DNA of 64,000 nucleotides from Methylobacterium thuringiense (GCF_022179645.1 NZ_BPRA01000014.1:124001-188000), one strand, 5' to 3'; shown: positions 1 to 9,690, counted from the stretch's first letter. The notes: generated by a model from the letters alone, not told the origin. Translations and numbers: made by a program.

Positions 1-508
1 CGCGCTTATCGACGGGCGTCGCGCCGAGGAGCGGCAGCACGGTGTCGCGCACACACCAATGCGAGGTGGCGCGGTAGCCGTCGAGGAGGCCCGCGGCCCC
101 GAGGATCAGAGAGCCGGTGCAGACGCTCGTGATCCAGGCAGCGCGCGCGGCACGGTCGCGGAGGAAGGCGAGGGTGTCGGCGTCGCGCATCTGCGCCGGC
201 GTGCCGTCGCCGCCGGGCACGAACAGCACCGTGACGTCGCGCGGGCAGGTGGCGAAGTCGTGCGTGGCGACGATCGCGAGACCGGTGTCGCTCTCCACGG
301 GACCGATATCCTTCGCGACGAGATGAAGGTTGCCGCCGGCCAGGCCCGCGAGCAGCTCCTGCGGGCCCACCACGTCGAGCGCGGTCATGCCGGGATAGAG
401 CAGCATGGCGATCGAGGTCGCCTCGGCGCCCGAATCCGAGCGCGCAGACGTCGGCCGGGAGAGCAGAGTCGCGGCCAAGGCCGACACCGTGAAGTCGCGC
501 CGGTCCAT
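1..508 (-). CDS. DJ-1/PfpI family protein (isonitrile hydratase-like), 3' end outside window
   Basis: The reading frame runs off the left edge, so only the first 169 residues are visible. The N-terminus (MDRRDFTVSALAATLL) resembles a Tat-type signal, suggesting export. The segment TSVCTGSLILGAAGLLDGY carries the nucleophile-elbow cysteine (about residue 130) of the DJ-1/PfpI glutamine-amidotransferase-like fold, and the wording is closest to the isonitrile hydratase/transcriptional-regulator type subfamily. No AraC-type DNA-binding part can be judged because the 3' end is missing. It lies 17 bases downstream of the hydrolase gene at 526-1515 on the same strand, so the two are probably co-transcribed. 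The family call is firm; the substrate is unknown. Confidence 0.85.
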   Translation of the reverse strand, partial: MDRRDFTVSALAATLLSRPTSARSDSGAEATSIAMLLYPGMTALDVVGPQELLAGLAGGNLHLVAKDIGPVESDTGLAIVATHDFATCPRDVTVLFVPGGDGTPAQMRDADTLAFLRDRAARAAWITSVCTGSLILGAAGLLDGYRATSHWCVRDTVLPLLGATPVDKR

Positions 509-525
509 GGTCCCTCCGCGCGCCG

Positions 526-1515
526 TCAGGCCGGCTCGGATACGGAGCGGCGAGAGCCGGCGCTCTCGACCCGGGTGTGCCCGGGGATGAAGGCGTCGAA
601 GGCGGCCCAGAAATCTGCCCGGATCGCGTCGGTCTCGGTCAGGATCTCGTGGCGCGAGCCCGGCAGCACGATGAGGTGTCCGGCGCGCAACCGCCCGGCG
701 AAGCGCTCGGTGGCGGGCAGACCGCAGACCGGGTCGGCCCCCGCCCCCACCACCAGCACCGGCATGTCGATGCGCGGGGCGACGCGCAGATCGCGCAGGC
801 GGCGCATGGCGCGGAAAGCCGAGGCGAGCCAAGCGATGGTCGGATCGCCGACCGCTCCCGCGCCGACTTCGGCGGCCGCCGCCGCGTTGCGGGCATAGCG
901 TACCGGATCACCCGAGAGCCGGTTCCCCTTGAAGGGTTTCGTGGCAATCGAGACGGCGCTGCCGAACGGGATATAGGCCTTGCCGAGCCCCAGGCGGTGC
1001 AGGCTCCGCGACAGCAGTGAGGCGGCGAGCGGATACTTCACCATCCGGATCGAGAGCATCGGTGCGACCGTCACCAACCGCTCGAAGGGCAGCCAGCCTT
1101 CCAGCGCCCCGGTAAAGGCGATGGCGCCGCCCATGGAGTGAGCGAGGCCGAAATGCGGCTCGGGGGTCGAGGGCACCAGCACCGTCTCGGCCACCGCCGC
1201 CATATCGAGGCGGTAATCGTCGAAGCGGGCGACATGCCCCTTGTGCGCATCCTCGACCTGTCGCGAAGACTCGCCCTGGCCGCGCCAGTCGAAGGCGACG
1301 ACGTGGAAGCCGCGCCGGCGCAGCTCGCCGATCGGCTCGTAGTATTTTTCGATGAACTCGGCCCGGCCCTGCAGCAGGCAGACCGTGCCCTTCTCGGTGC
1401 GGGTCAACGGACGCCAGTAGGCGGCACGCAGCGTCAGGCCGTCGGCCGTCCTGACGGGCACCAGCGTCGCGCCGGGCGGAACCGGGTTTCCGGGCGTGGG
1501 CTTGAGCGTCAGCAT
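526..1515 (-). CDS. alpha/beta hydrolase, lysophospholipase (PldB) type
   Basis: The 329-residue protein is a serine hydrolase of the lysophospholipase/monoacylglycerol lipase type. The nucleophile sits in GLAHSMGGA (Ser at about 127), an acid residue is plausible in VVGAGADPVCG, and the catalytic His in LPGSRHEILTE near the C-terminus. FDWRGQGES around residue 75-83 is the usual oxyanion-side motif. There is no signal peptide, so it should act in the cytosol on lysophospholipids or other esters. Length is normal for the family. It is the first gene of an apparent two-gene unit with the DJ-1/PfpI gene and is divergent from the small heat-shock gene. The substrate is inferred from family only. 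Confidence 0.88.
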   Translation of the reverse strand: MLTLKPTPGNPVPPGATLVPVRTADGLTLRAAYWRPLTRTEKGTVCLLQGRAEFIEKYYEPIGELRRRGFHVVAFDWRGQGESSRQVEDAHKGHVARFDDYRLDMAAVAETVLVPSTPEPHFGLAHSMGGAIAFTGALEGWLPFERLVTVAPMLSIRMVKYPLAASLLSRSLHRLGLGKAYIPFGSAVSIATKPFKGNRLSGDPVRYARNAAAAAEVGAGAVGDPTIAWLASAFRAMRRLRDLRVAPRIDMPVLVVGAGADPVCGLPATERFAGRLRAGHLIVLPGSRHEILTETDAIRADFWAAFDAFIPGHTRVESAGSRRSVSEPA

Positions 1516-1614
1516 CGTCGAATGGAACCTTGCCGAGAGCGTCTGCGAAACATCTTGAAGCCGTCGAAAACCGTCCCGATATCAGTCTAGCGCCGGCCGA
1601 TACGGCGGCGCAGC

Positions 1615-1671
1615 GGTCCGGCCTTCGGGCGGACCGGCACAGTCTACATGTTGCTCATCGAGAGGATATGT
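1615..1671 (+). promoter_or_regulatory. ROSE-like RNA thermometer in the hsp20 leader
   Basis: Two hairpins precede the small heat-shock gene. The first, 1615-1635, pairs GGTCCG with CGGACC around a TTCG tetraloop. The second, 1646-1671, pairs ACATGTTGCTC with GAGGATATGT around the loop ATCGA, leaving one G bulged. This sequesters the GAGGA ribosome binding site that ends 6 bases before the ATG at 1673. The anti-Shine-Dalgarno strand contains TTGCT, matching the conserved UYGCU of ROSE elements, in which the bulged G opposite the Shine-Dalgarno is diagnostic. Melting on heat shock would free translation. The structure is read by eye; function is inferred from the ROSE family. Confidence 0.8.
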
Positions 1672-1672
1672 C

Positions 1673-2143
1673 ATGCGTCAGTACGACCTCGCCCCGCTCT
1701 ATCGCTCCACCGTCGGCTTCGACCGGCTGTTTGCCGCCCTCGACGGTTTCGTCAGCGCCGAGCAGGCCCCCACCTATCCGCCCTACAACATCGAGCGCAC
1801 CGCCGAGAACGCCTATCGCGTCACCGTCGCGGTCGCCGGTTTTACCGAGTCCGATCTCTCGATCGAGACCCGCGAGAGCACGCTGACCATCAAGGGCGAG
1901 CGCAAGCCCGTGGAGGGCAAGGCGGAGGTTCTGCATCAGGGCATCGCCGCCCGGGCCTTCGAACGTCGCTTCCAGCTCGCCGACTACGTCCAAGTCACCG
2001 GCGCCTCGCTGGAGCACGGGCTGCTCCATGTCGATCTCGTCCGCGAGATCCCGGAGGCGAAGAAGCCCCGGCGGATCCAGATCGCCGGAAGTGCTCCTGC
2101 GAGCCAGCCGACGATCGAGGGCTCGGTCCAGCAGGCGGCATAA
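1673..2143 (+). CDS. Small heat-shock protein, Hsp20/alpha-crystallin family
   Basis: The 156-residue protein is an ATP-independent holdase chaperone. The alpha-crystallin domain spans roughly residues 37-140, from YNIERTAENAYRVTVAVAGF to LHVDLVREIPEAKKP, and the N-terminus (MRQYDLAPLYRSTVGFDRL) is the IbpA-like type common in rhizobia and Methylobacterium. The start at 1673 is fixed by the GAGGA ribosome binding site, which is enclosed in the ROSE-like hairpin just upstream, so expression is probably temperature controlled at translation. A terminator-like hairpin follows at 2175-2202. It is a single-gene unit. Confidence 0.95.
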   Translation: MRQYDLAPLYRSTVGFDRLFAALDGFVSAEQAPTYPPYNIERTAENAYRVTVAVAGFTESDLSIETRESTLTIKGERKPVEGKAEVLHQGIAARAFERRFQLADYVQVTGASLEHGLLHVDLVREIPEAKKPRRIQIAGSAPASQPTIEGSVQQAA

Positions 2144-2174
2144 GCGGCCGGGCTTTCAGCCCCCTCGACAGACG

Positions 2175-2202
2175 AGCGCCTCGGTCGATCGACCGGGGCG
2201 CT
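2175..2202 (+). terminator. Terminator-like hairpin after hsp20
   Basis: Arms AGCGCCTCGGTC and GACCGGGGCGCT pair with one G-U around the loop GATC, followed by a short TTC. The T-run is weak, so it may be only a modest intrinsic terminator. Confidence 0.5.
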
Positions 2203-2242
2203 TTCGGATCGTGGGCGCTCCCTGCCAAAACGTCCAAAAGAC

Positions 2243-2542
2243 TCAAAAATCACCGAAGCGGTCGCCGCGGCCCGGCTCGTAACAGGTGTAGCCGACGAAG
2301 CATTGCGGTGTGTCGCGGGCCGGGACGAAGGCCCGCTTGCCCGCCTCTGTCGGCTCGCAGAAGCTGCGGTCGCGCACGAACCGGTCGTAGGTTTGCCCGC
2401 CGGTGCCGAGTACGACGCCGCCCTCTCGCAGGACAACGCCGCGCGCCTGGGCGCAGGTCATCGTGGTGGTGGTGGGCCGTGCGGCGGCAGCGGCGACGCA
2501 GGCTACCAGGATCACCGCCGAGAGGCCGGTGGAGCGGATCAT
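2243..2542 (-). CDS. Small exported cysteine-containing protein, unknown function
   Basis: The 99-residue protein starts with a probable signal peptide (MIRSTGLSAVILVACVAAAAA) and then a compact domain with four cysteines (MTCAQA, SFCEP, PQCFVGYTC) that could form two disulfides in the periplasm. The pattern TCAQARGVV and GTGGQTYDRFV is one I have seen in small hypothetical proteins of Hyphomicrobiales, but I cannot name a family. It is separated from the upstream porin by a strong terminator, so it likely has its own promoter. Start at ATG 2542 places the signal peptide correctly. Confidence 0.75.
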   Translation of the reverse strand: MIRSTGLSAVILVACVAAAAARPTTTTMTCAQARGVVLREGGVVLGTGGQTYDRFVRDRSFCEPTEAGKRAFVPARDTPQCFVGYTCYEPGRGDRFGDF

Positions 2543-2621
2543 GATACCGGTCTTTCCTCCGGCGTCCTGCGACGCCGCAACCGGACAAGTCCGCGACCGC
2601 CCGATGGTGCCGGCGACGACG

Positions 2622-2652
2622 AAAAAAGGCCCCGGATCGCTCCGGGGCCTTT
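2622..2652 (-). terminator. Intrinsic terminator of the porin gene
   Basis: A perfect 10-bp stem (AGGCCCCGGA / TCCGGGGCCT) with a 4-base loop; read on the minus strand it is followed by six T. It lies 25 bases beyond the porin stop codon. Confidence 0.85.
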
Positions 2653-2676
2653 CGTCGCGCGGGATGTCGTATGGGA

Positions 2677-3954
2677 TCAGAAGGTGATGCCCGTCTCGAT
2701 CATGTAGCGCTCTTGCGTCGTCCGGTTGCCGGTACGGCCAAAGCCCGTGCCGAGGGTGCCGGCGAGCACGTTGCCGCGCTGGATGTCCTGCAGATCCACG
2801 AAGGAGTACTCGCCGCGGATGAAGAAGCGGTCGAAGGTGAAGGTCGGCGTGACCGTGTACGAGAAGGCCGAGCTGCCCGGGCCGTAGAGCAGGTTGGTCT
2901 GCGGGACTGCGCTCAGGCGATTGCCGTCCTGCTGGATGTACTCGAAGCGGCCGCCGAGCGAGAACCAGTCGGTGAACGCGTAGGCGCCGAGGATCGCCGC
3001 GCCGAAGGTCGAGGCGCTGGTCGGAATGCCGAGGCCGACGTCGCCTGAGACGTCGGTGTACTGGAGGTAGGGCGTGATGGTCCACGGACCGTTGGCGTAG
3101 GTGTAGTTCACGCTGACGATGCTGCTGTTCTGCAGGTTCAGGGGCGTCGCGTAGCTGAACTGCGAACCGCGGCCGGCATTGTTGAACTTGGAGAAGTTCG
3201 TGCCGCCGTTGACGCCGATCGTGTTGGCATCGTCGATCTTGTAGGTGATGAGACCGGTGACCCAGTTCAACTCACCCGAGAAGAAGCCGTCGGTGACCGC
3301 CAGCGAAGCCGCCCACGGGCCGCTCGCGTAGTTCACCTGAACGCCCTGGTTGACGAAGTTCTCCTGGTTGAACAGCAGGCCGCGCGAGATGTTGATGTTC
3401 TGGAAGGTGAACAGCAGCTCGGTGCCGATGTTCGTGAACATCCGGCCGCCCTGGAACGACCATTCGTCGTTGATCTGGTACTTGCCGTAGGCGATCGGCA
3501 CGGGTCCGAACAGGGCGCTGTTCTGGTCGTAGGACTGGAACACCGGCAGGCCGAGCGTCGGGATCGAATAGAGGCCGGCCGCCACGAAGAATTGGAACGG
3601 ACCGTCGGCCTTCTGGATGAACAGCATCGCGTTGCTGGCGTCGAGACGCTGGTTCCGGTCCGGGTCCGTGTTGACCGGGGTCAGCGCCGCGTTGAAGGGG
3701 TTCGAGAAGCTGTAGGCCATGGCCGAGAAGGCGCCGCCCAGGTAGAGGTCGCCGATCGGCGAGGCCCAGCAGGACGAGGTCGCAGGGGCCTTGATGGTGG
3801 GGCCGTAGCCCGGCGTCGAGATCGCAGCCTTGCAGTGCTCCTCGACCAGGATCGGCGCGGCGGCCTTGGAGGGCAGATCGGCCGCGAAAGCGGAACCGGC
3901 GGCGAGCAGTGCAAGCGTCGCTACGGATCCCCGCAGCACCAGTTTGGAAGACAT
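2677..3954 (-). CDS. Outer membrane porin, beta-barrel
   Basis: The 425-residue protein has a clear signal peptide (MSSKLVLRGSVATLALL, cleavage after SAFA-A), then LPSKAAAP, a start typical of Hyphomicrobiales porins. The remainder alternates short hydrophobic strands with aromatic residues and ends in ETGITF, giving the C-terminal Phe recognised by the BAM machinery. The start at 3954 is chosen because it begins the signal peptide; the frame stays open for 55 more codons upstream without coding character. It is a single-gene unit with its own terminator. Specific solute is not readable from sequence. Confidence 0.85.
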   Translation of the reverse strand: MSSKLVLRGSVATLALLAAGSAFAADLPSKAAAPILVEEHCKAAISTPGYGPTIKAPATSSCWASPIGDLYLGGAFSAMAYSFSNPFNAALTPVNTDPDRNQRLDASNAMLFIQKADGPFQFFVAAGLYSIPTLGLPVFQSYDQNSALFGPVPIAYGKYQINDEWSFQGGRMFTNIGTELLFTFQNINISRGLLFNQENFVNQGVQVNYASGPWAASLAVTDGFFSGELNWVTGLITYKIDDANTIGVNGGTNFSKFNNAGRGSQFSYATPLNLQNSSIVSVNYTYANGPWTITPYLQYTDVSGDVGLGIPTSASTFGAAILGAYAFTDWFSLGGRFEYIQQDGNRLSAVPQTNLLYGPGSSAFSYTVTPTFTFDRFFIRGEYSFVDLQDIQRGNVLAGTLGTGFGRTGNRTTQERYMIETGITF

Positions 3955-4256
3955 CGATCGAGCCCCTTGTTTCTTTCTATGGTCAAGGTTGCCGAAAGCG
4001 TCCTGCACCGCAAAAGGAAGTTTCGAGCAATTGCCTAGCAAATAGGCAAATTCAGCCCAAGTGCCCCAGTCGCTCAGAGTTGTTGCCTTTGCGCAACATT
4101 TCTGTTGCCGTCTCGTCACGCGATCGCTCGGTCTACGGTGCGAATGGGTTCATCATTTCTTAATCGGTCGGCAAATCGAGCCGTTTCGTTCGTGTATTGC
4201 CCTGATCTTCGAATCGCATGCCCTGTTTGTCGGCGCGCAAGATCGTGTCGCAAACG
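3955..4256. other. Intergenic, porin promoter region
   Basis: About 300 bases of lower GC content between the porin start and the amtB terminator. No gene is supported. It should hold the porin promoter on the minus strand, but I could not pick a convincing -35/-10 pair. Confidence 0.5.
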
Positions 4257-4286
4257 AAAAGACCCCGGCGCATGGCGCCGGGGTCT
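4256..4286 (-). terminator. Intrinsic terminator of amtB
   Basis: A perfect 12-bp stem (AGACCCCGGCGC / GCGCCGGGGTCT) with an ATG loop at 4260-4286; on the minus strand it runs into TTTTCG. It sits 29 bases past the amtB stop. Confidence 0.85.
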
Positions 4287-4314
4287 TCAATCCAGATACG
4301 ACGATTCGTCTGGA

Positions 4315-5811
4315 TCAGTAGTTGTAGGCGCGCTCGCCGTGGTCGGCAATGTCGAGGCCCTCGCGCTCCTCGTCTTCCTTCACGCGCAGGCCGATGGTGA
4401 GATCGACGAGCTTGTAGAGGATGGCGGAGCCGATGCCCGACCAGAGGACGGTCAGGCCGACGGCCTCGGCCTGCACGATGAACTGGCTCATCATGTCGTA
4501 GGCGCCGACGACGAGTTCACCGGGCTTGGTGGTGTAGTCGGGGATGCCTGCGCCGCCGAGCTTCGGATCGACCAGGATGCCGGTCGCCAGAGCACCGAGG
4601 ATGCCGCCGACGCCGTGGACACCGAAGACGTCCAGGGAGTCGTCGTAGCCGAGGGCGTTCTTGACCGTCGAGCACATCACGAAGCAGACGCCGCCTGCGA
4701 CGAAGCCGAGGACGATCGATCCCATCGGCCCCGCGAAACCCGCGGCCGGAGTGACGGCCACGAGACCGGCAATGGCGCCCGAGAGCATGCCGAGCAGCGA
4801 CGGCTTGCCCTTGAGGGCCCATTCCACGAACAGCCAGGCCACCGCCGCCGCCGCCGTGGCGACGAAGGTGTTGATCATCGCGAGGCCGGCATTGCCGTTC
4901 GACTCGAGGTTGGAGCCGGCGTTGAAGCCGAACCAGCCGACCCAGAGCAGCGAGGCGCCGATCGTGGTCATGGTCAGGGAGTGCGGGGCGAGCAGGTCAC
5001 GGCCGTAGCCGATGCGCTTGCCGAGCATCAGGCAGCCGACGAAGCCGGCGATGCCCGCGTTGATGTGCACCACCGTGCCGCCGGCGAAGTCGAGGGCGCC
5101 CTTCTTGAAGAGGAAGCCCGCATCGGCGTTGACCGCGTCCAGAGCCGCCTGGGCGCTGGCCTTGGAGGCGTCGTCGGTGGCAGCTGCGAGCGCCTTGGCG
5201 GCGTTGCCGACCAGATCCGGGCCGCCCCAGTACCAGACCATGTGCGCCATCGGGAAGTAGATGAGCGTGATCCAGAGGATCATGAACACCATGAGCGCCG
5301 AGAACTTCATCCGCTCGGCGAAGGCGCCGACGATGAGAGCCGGTGTGATCATCGCGAACGTCATCTGGAAGCAGATGTAGACGTATTCGGGGATCACGAC
5401 GCCGTTCGAGAAGGTCGCGACGGTGGTGGTCGCATCGACACCCTTGAGGAAGGCCTTGGAGAAGCCGCCGACGAAGTCGTTGAGGCCGCCGCCGTTGGTG
5501 AAGGCGAGGCTGTAGCCGTAGAACACCCACAGCAGGCCGGCGATGCAGACGATGGCGAAGACCTGCGTCAGCACCGAGAGCATGTTCTTGGTGCGCACGA
5601 GGCCGCCGTAGAACAGGGCCAGGCCCGGCACGCTCATCATCAGCACGAGGGCGGCCGAGATCAGCATCCAGGCAGTGTCGCCCTTGTTGGGCACGGGTGC
5701 CGGCGGCGCGGTGGCCGCGGCGACGGCGTCCTGCGCGAGCGAAGGCTCGGCGAGGAGAAGGCCGGCGGCGGCTCCTCCCAGTCCGAGCGCAAGAAGGGTA
5801 CGAAGTTTCAT
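4315..5811 (-). CDS. amtB: Ammonium transporter AmtB
   Basis: The 498-residue inner membrane protein conducts ammonium/ammonia. It has a cleavable signal peptide (MKLRTLLALGLGGAAAG, alanine-rich to about 26), followed by about eleven membrane helices with the Amt signatures ALFYGGLVRTKNMLSV, DFAGGTVVHINAGIAG (pore His) and DVFGVHGVGGILGAL (second pore His). The cytosolic tail ends EEREGLDIADHGERAYNY, the segment that contacts GlnK. It lies 192 bases downstream of glnK on the same strand, the conserved glnK-amtB arrangement, so GlnK should gate it in response to nitrogen status. Start at ATG 5811 gives the signal peptide. Confidence 0.97.
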   Translation of the reverse strand: MKLRTLLALGLGGAAAGLLLAEPSLAQDAVAAATAPPAPVPNKGDTAWMLISAALVLMMSVPGLALFYGGLVRTKNMLSVLTQVFAIVCIAGLLWVFYGYSLAFTNGGGLNDFVGGFSKAFLKGVDATTTVATFSNGVVIPEYVYICFQMTFAMITPALIVGAFAERMKFSALMVFMILWITLIYFPMAHMVWYWGGPDLVGNAAKALAAATDDASKASAQAALDAVNADAGFLFKKGALDFAGGTVVHINAGIAGFVGCLMLGKRIGYGRDLLAPHSLTMTTIGASLLWVGWFGFNAGSNLESNGNAGLAMINTFVATAAAAVAWLFVEWALKGKPSLLGMLSGAIAGLVAVTPAAGFAGPMGSIVLGFVAGGVCFVMCSTVKNALGYDDSLDVFGVHGVGGILGALATGILVDPKLGGAGIPDYTTKPGELVVGAYDMMSQFIVQAEAVGLTVLWSGIGSAILYKLVDLTIGLRVKEDEEREGLDIADHGERAYNY

Positions 5812-6003
5812 GGACACGAGGCTCCCGATCGCACTGCGATTCTGATGGAAGGAGGAGGCGCGGTGGTCCGGCCGGGCCGGATCGCCAATTCTTTCAAGGA
5901 CTGGAGCGCTTTCCGGCCAAGTGGGCACCGGTTGGTCGAAGGAGAGCGCGTCGCAACAGAGGTTTAGAGCGGTCGGCCCGATGCGATCGGGTCGGAGAGA
6001 GCT

Positions 6004-6661
<658 letters not shown>

Positions 6662-7537
6662 TCAGCGACCACGCCGACGGATGAGCCCTTCCTGGGCGAC
6701 CGACGCGACAAGCTGTCCATCCCGCGAAAAAATCGCGCCTCGGGCGAAGCCGAGCGCACCCGATGTGCTCGGGCTGTCCTGCGCATAGAGCAGCCACTCG
6801 TCGGCCTTCACCGGGCGGTGGAACCAGAGGGCGTGGTCGAGGCTCGCCGACTGGATCTCGGGATCGAACACGGTGCGGCCGTGGGCGATCAGCGTCGAAT
6901 CGAGCAGCGTCATGTCCGAGGCGTAGGCGAGGACGGCCCGGTGGATCGCCGGATCGTCCGGCAGGGTGTCGGCCGCCCGCATCCAGACGTGGAAGCGCGG
7001 CGCACGCGGCGCCCGGCTGAGATAGCGCTCGATCTCGACGGGCCTGAGCTGGATCGGCCATTTCTGGGTGAAGTAGGCAAACTTCAGGGGCGGTACGATG
7101 ATCGCGTCCTGCTCGCGGCCCTCGGCGACGAAGCTGCCGGCATCGGCGAGGTCCTCCGGCGGCGGTACGTCCGGCATCGCGGTCGCGTGGTCGAAGCCTG
7201 CTTCTTCGCCGTGGAAGGACACCGACATCGCGAAGATCGCGCGGCCATGCTGGATCGCCTTGACCCGACGGGTGGTGAAGCTGCCGCCGTCGCGGATGCG
7301 CTCGACCTCGTAGTCGATCGGCACCGCCGGATCGCCGCCGAGCAGGAAATAGGCATGCAGCGAATGAGGCGGGCGCGCCTCGCTCACCGTACGCGAGGCC
7401 GCCACCAGCGCCTGCGCCACCACCTGCCCGCCGAAAACCCGCGGCCAGCCGTTCTTCTGGCAGGTGCCGCGAAACAGATCGGTCTCAAGACATTCGAGAT
7501 CGAGGATGTCGAGGAGTTCGCGGACGGCGGCTGTCAT
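6662..7537 (-). CDS. tesB: Acyl-CoA thioesterase II
   Basis: The 291-residue protein is a double hot-dog thioesterase that hydrolyses acyl-CoA to fatty acid and CoA. The N-terminal half shows NGWPRVFGGQVVAQAL, typical of TesB, with the second half SLDHALWFHRPVKADEWLL and the C-terminal GLIRRR. Length matches E. coli TesB (286). The ATG at 7537 is preferred to one 39 bases upstream because GGGAGA precedes it at good spacing. It stands alone, divergent from the monooxygenase gene. Confidence 0.92.
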   Translation of the reverse strand: MTAAVRELLDILDLECLETDLFRGTCQKNGWPRVFGGQVVAQALVAASRTVSEARPPHSLHAYFLLGGDPAVPIDYEVERIRDGGSFTTRRVKAIQHGRAIFAMSVSFHGEEAGFDHATAMPDVPPPEDLADAGSFVAEGREQDAIIVPPLKFAYFTQKWPIQLRPVEIERYLSRAPRAPRFHVWMRAADTLPDDPAIHRAVLAYASDMTLLDSTLIAHGRTVFDPEIQSASLDHALWFHRPVKADEWLLYAQDSPSTSGALGFARGAIFSRDGQLVASVAQEGLIRRRGR

Positions 7538-7691
7538 GGTCTCCCGGGGGCGGATGCGGGTCGCGATATAGCGCACGAGGACTGGTGCCGGCCATGTCGC
7601 GCATTCATGCCTGCGACGCCGGGCGGATTGCCGGGAATGATAGGGAGTGCCACTTCATTCCGAAGTCGCGACAATGGGCTGGGAGAGCAGC

Positions 7692-8957
7692 ATGAGCAGT
7701 GCGAAGAATCGCGCGGGCAGCCGCAGCCTGCTCGTGGCCGGCGCCGGCATTCCCGGCCTGACCCTCGCCATCGCCCTGAAGCAGGCGAACGGCCCGGCCC
7801 TCGACGTCACGGTTTGCGATCCCGGCCTGTCCGTCGGCGCTGCGCGTCATCGCGGCCGCGCCTTCGCCGTGGCGGCCGGCCCGCGCCGGATGTTCGAACG
7901 GCTCGGCCTGTGGGAGCGGATCGCACCGGCAGCCGAGCCCATCCGCGACATGGTCATCACCGACAGCCGCCTCGGCGACCCGGTGCGCCCGACATTCTTG
8001 ACGTTCGCGCAGCGAAGCGCGGAGGAGGAGAGCCGGGGCGAACCCTTCGCCCACATGGTCGAGGCGGAGCCGCTGGTCGCCGTGCTGCTGGGCGCCGCCG
8101 AGGAGGTCGGCGTCACGTTCGAGCCGACGGGCATCGCCGACGCCGTGCCGGAGGGCGCGCGCATCCGCGCGACGCTCGGCGACAGGCGCGAACTCGCTGC
8201 GTCTCTCGTCGTCGCGGCGGACGGGGCGCGCTCGCGCCTGCGCGAGGCCGCCGGCATCGGCTGGGTCGGCTGGTCCTATCCGCAATCGGGCATCGTCGCG
8301 ACGATCACGCACGAACGCGACCACGAGGGCCGCGCGTACGAGCACTTCCTGCCGAGCGGCCCCTTCGCGATCCTGCCGCTGCCGTCGTGCGACGGCCGGC
8401 ACCGCTCTTCGATCGTGTGGACCGAGCGGCAGGCCGACGTTCCGGCGCTCCTCGGCGGCAGCGCGGAGGACACGCTGGCGGAGATCGAGCGCCGGTTCGG
8501 CTTGAGCCTCGGCCATATCGCCCTGGAGGACGGACCGAGCGCCCATACCCTGAGCTTCGGTATCGCCCGCAGCTTTTTCGGGGATCGCCTCGCGCTGCTG
8601 GGCGATGCCGCCCACGTCATCCACCCGGTCGCCGGCCAGGGGCTCAATCTCGGTTTTTCGGACGCCGCCGCCCTGGCCGAGACCGTGACGGAAGCCCTGC
8701 GGCTCGGCACGGACCCCGGCGCGCCGGAGGTGCTGCGGGCCTACGAGCGCGCCCGCCGCTTCGACACCGTGGCGATGGCCGCGGCTACCGACGGCCTCAA
8801 CCGCCTCTTCTCGAACGACGCCCTGCCGGTGCGCCTCGCCCGTGATCTCGGCCTCGGCCTCGTCGACCGGCTGCCGGGCCTCAAGCGCTTCTTCATCGGC
8901 GAGGCCTCGGCAATCCGCGGTGCCCAACCGCGGCTGCTGCGCGGCGAGGCGCTCTGA
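7692..8957 (+). CDS. UbiH/UbiF/VisC-type FAD-dependent hydroxylase
   Basis: The 421-residue flavoprotein belongs to the ubiquinone-biosynthesis aromatic hydroxylases. It has the dinucleotide motif VAGAGIPGLTLAIAL at about 15-29, the DG motif VVAADGARSRLR in the middle, and the second FAD motif GDAAHVIHPVAGQGLNLG at about 303. This family hydroxylates the ubiquinone ring at C5, C6 or C7; which position cannot be told here. The ATG at 7692 has GGGAGA 5 bases upstream, better than other in-frame ATGs. It converges with the yggS-type gene, 7 bases away. Confidence 0.9.
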   Translation: MSSAKNRAGSRSLLVAGAGIPGLTLAIALKQANGPALDVTVCDPGLSVGAARHRGRAFAVAAGPRRMFERLGLWERIAPAAEPIRDMVITDSRLGDPVRPTFLTFAQRSAEEESRGEPFAHMVEAEPLVAVLLGAAEEVGVTFEPTGIADAVPEGARIRATLGDRRELAASLVVAADGARSRLREAAGIGWVGWSYPQSGIVATITHERDHEGRAYEHFLPSGPFAILPLPSCDGRHRSSIVWTERQADVPALLGGSAEDTLAEIERRFGLSLGHIALEDGPSAHTLSFGIARSFFGDRLALLGDAAHVIHPVAGQGLNLGFSDAAALAETVTEALRLGTDPGAPEVLRAYERARRFDTVAMAAATDGLNRLFSNDALPVRLARDLGLGLVDRLPGLKRFFIGEASAIRGAQPRLLRGEAL

Positions 8958-8964
8958 AGGACGA

Positions 8965-9690
8965 TCAGGCCTTTTTGGCCCGCGCCCCAAAAATCGCGGT
9001 GCCGACGCGGATATGCGTCGCGCCCATCTGGATCGCGGCCGGATAGTCCGCGCTCATGCCCATCGACAGGATCGGCAGGCGGTGCTTGTCGGCGATGCGG
9101 GCCAGCAGCGCGAAATGCGGTGAGGGCGGCTCGTCGAAGGGTGGAATGCACATCAACCCCTGCACAACGAGGCCGTGCGTGTCGCGGCACTCGGCCAGCA
9201 GGGTGTCGACCGCGTCCGGCGCGACGCCGGCCTTCTGCTCCTCGCCGCCCGTGTTGACCTGGATCAGCAGCCGCGGCTGGCGCCCCACCCGCTCGCTCTC
9301 CTTACTGATCGCCGCGGCGAGCGAGAGCCGGTCGAGGGAGTGGATCACGTCGAACAGCTCGACGGCCTCGCGCGCCTTGTTCGATTGCAGCGGCCCGACG
9401 AAGTGCAGCTCGACATCCGGAAAGCGCTCGCGCAAGGCTGGCCACTTGGCCTTCGCCTCCTGCACGTAATTTTCGCCGAAAAGCCGCTGCCCGGCTTCCA
9501 AGGCCGGCAGGATCACCTCGGCGGGCGCCGTCTTCGAGATCGCGACGAGGTGGATGTCCTGCGGATCCCGCTCGCTGTCCTCGGCGGCCCGGGCGATCAG
9601 CGCACGCACCTCGGCGAGGCCCGCCGCGACGTCGGCTTCGCCGAGCGGCGGTTTTTCGTCGGGCACGGCGGGAATCCAGGGGTCCGTCAT
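8965..9690 (-). CDS. YggS-family pyridoxal phosphate homeostasis protein
   Basis: The 241-residue protein is a single-domain PLP-binding alanine-racemase-like barrel that buffers vitamin B6 levels. The PLP lysine is in [12 protein letters not shown] (about residue 53), with [24 protein letters not shown] and the C-terminal [12 protein letters not shown] and RVGTAIFG all present. The start at 9690 avoids a long low-complexity upstream extension. It is divergent from leuS with a 193-base gap. Confidence 0.93.
   Translation of the reverse strand: MTDPWIPAVPDEKPPLGEADVAAGLAEVRALIARAAEDSERDPQDIHLVAISKTAPAEVILPALEAGQRLFGENYVQEAKAKWPALRERFPDVELHFVGPLQSNKAREAVELFDVIHSLDRLSLAAAISKESERVGRQPRLLIQVNTGGEEQKAGVAPDAVDTLLAECRDTHGLVVQGLMCIPPFDEPPSPHFALLARIADKHRLPILSMGMSADYPAAIQMGATHIRVGTAIFGARAKKA

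Noticed and set aside
4105-5967. Long open frame antisense to amtB
   Set aside because: It is a shadow of the high-GC amtB gene; its translation is low-complexity Glu/Asp/His/Arg without a domain.
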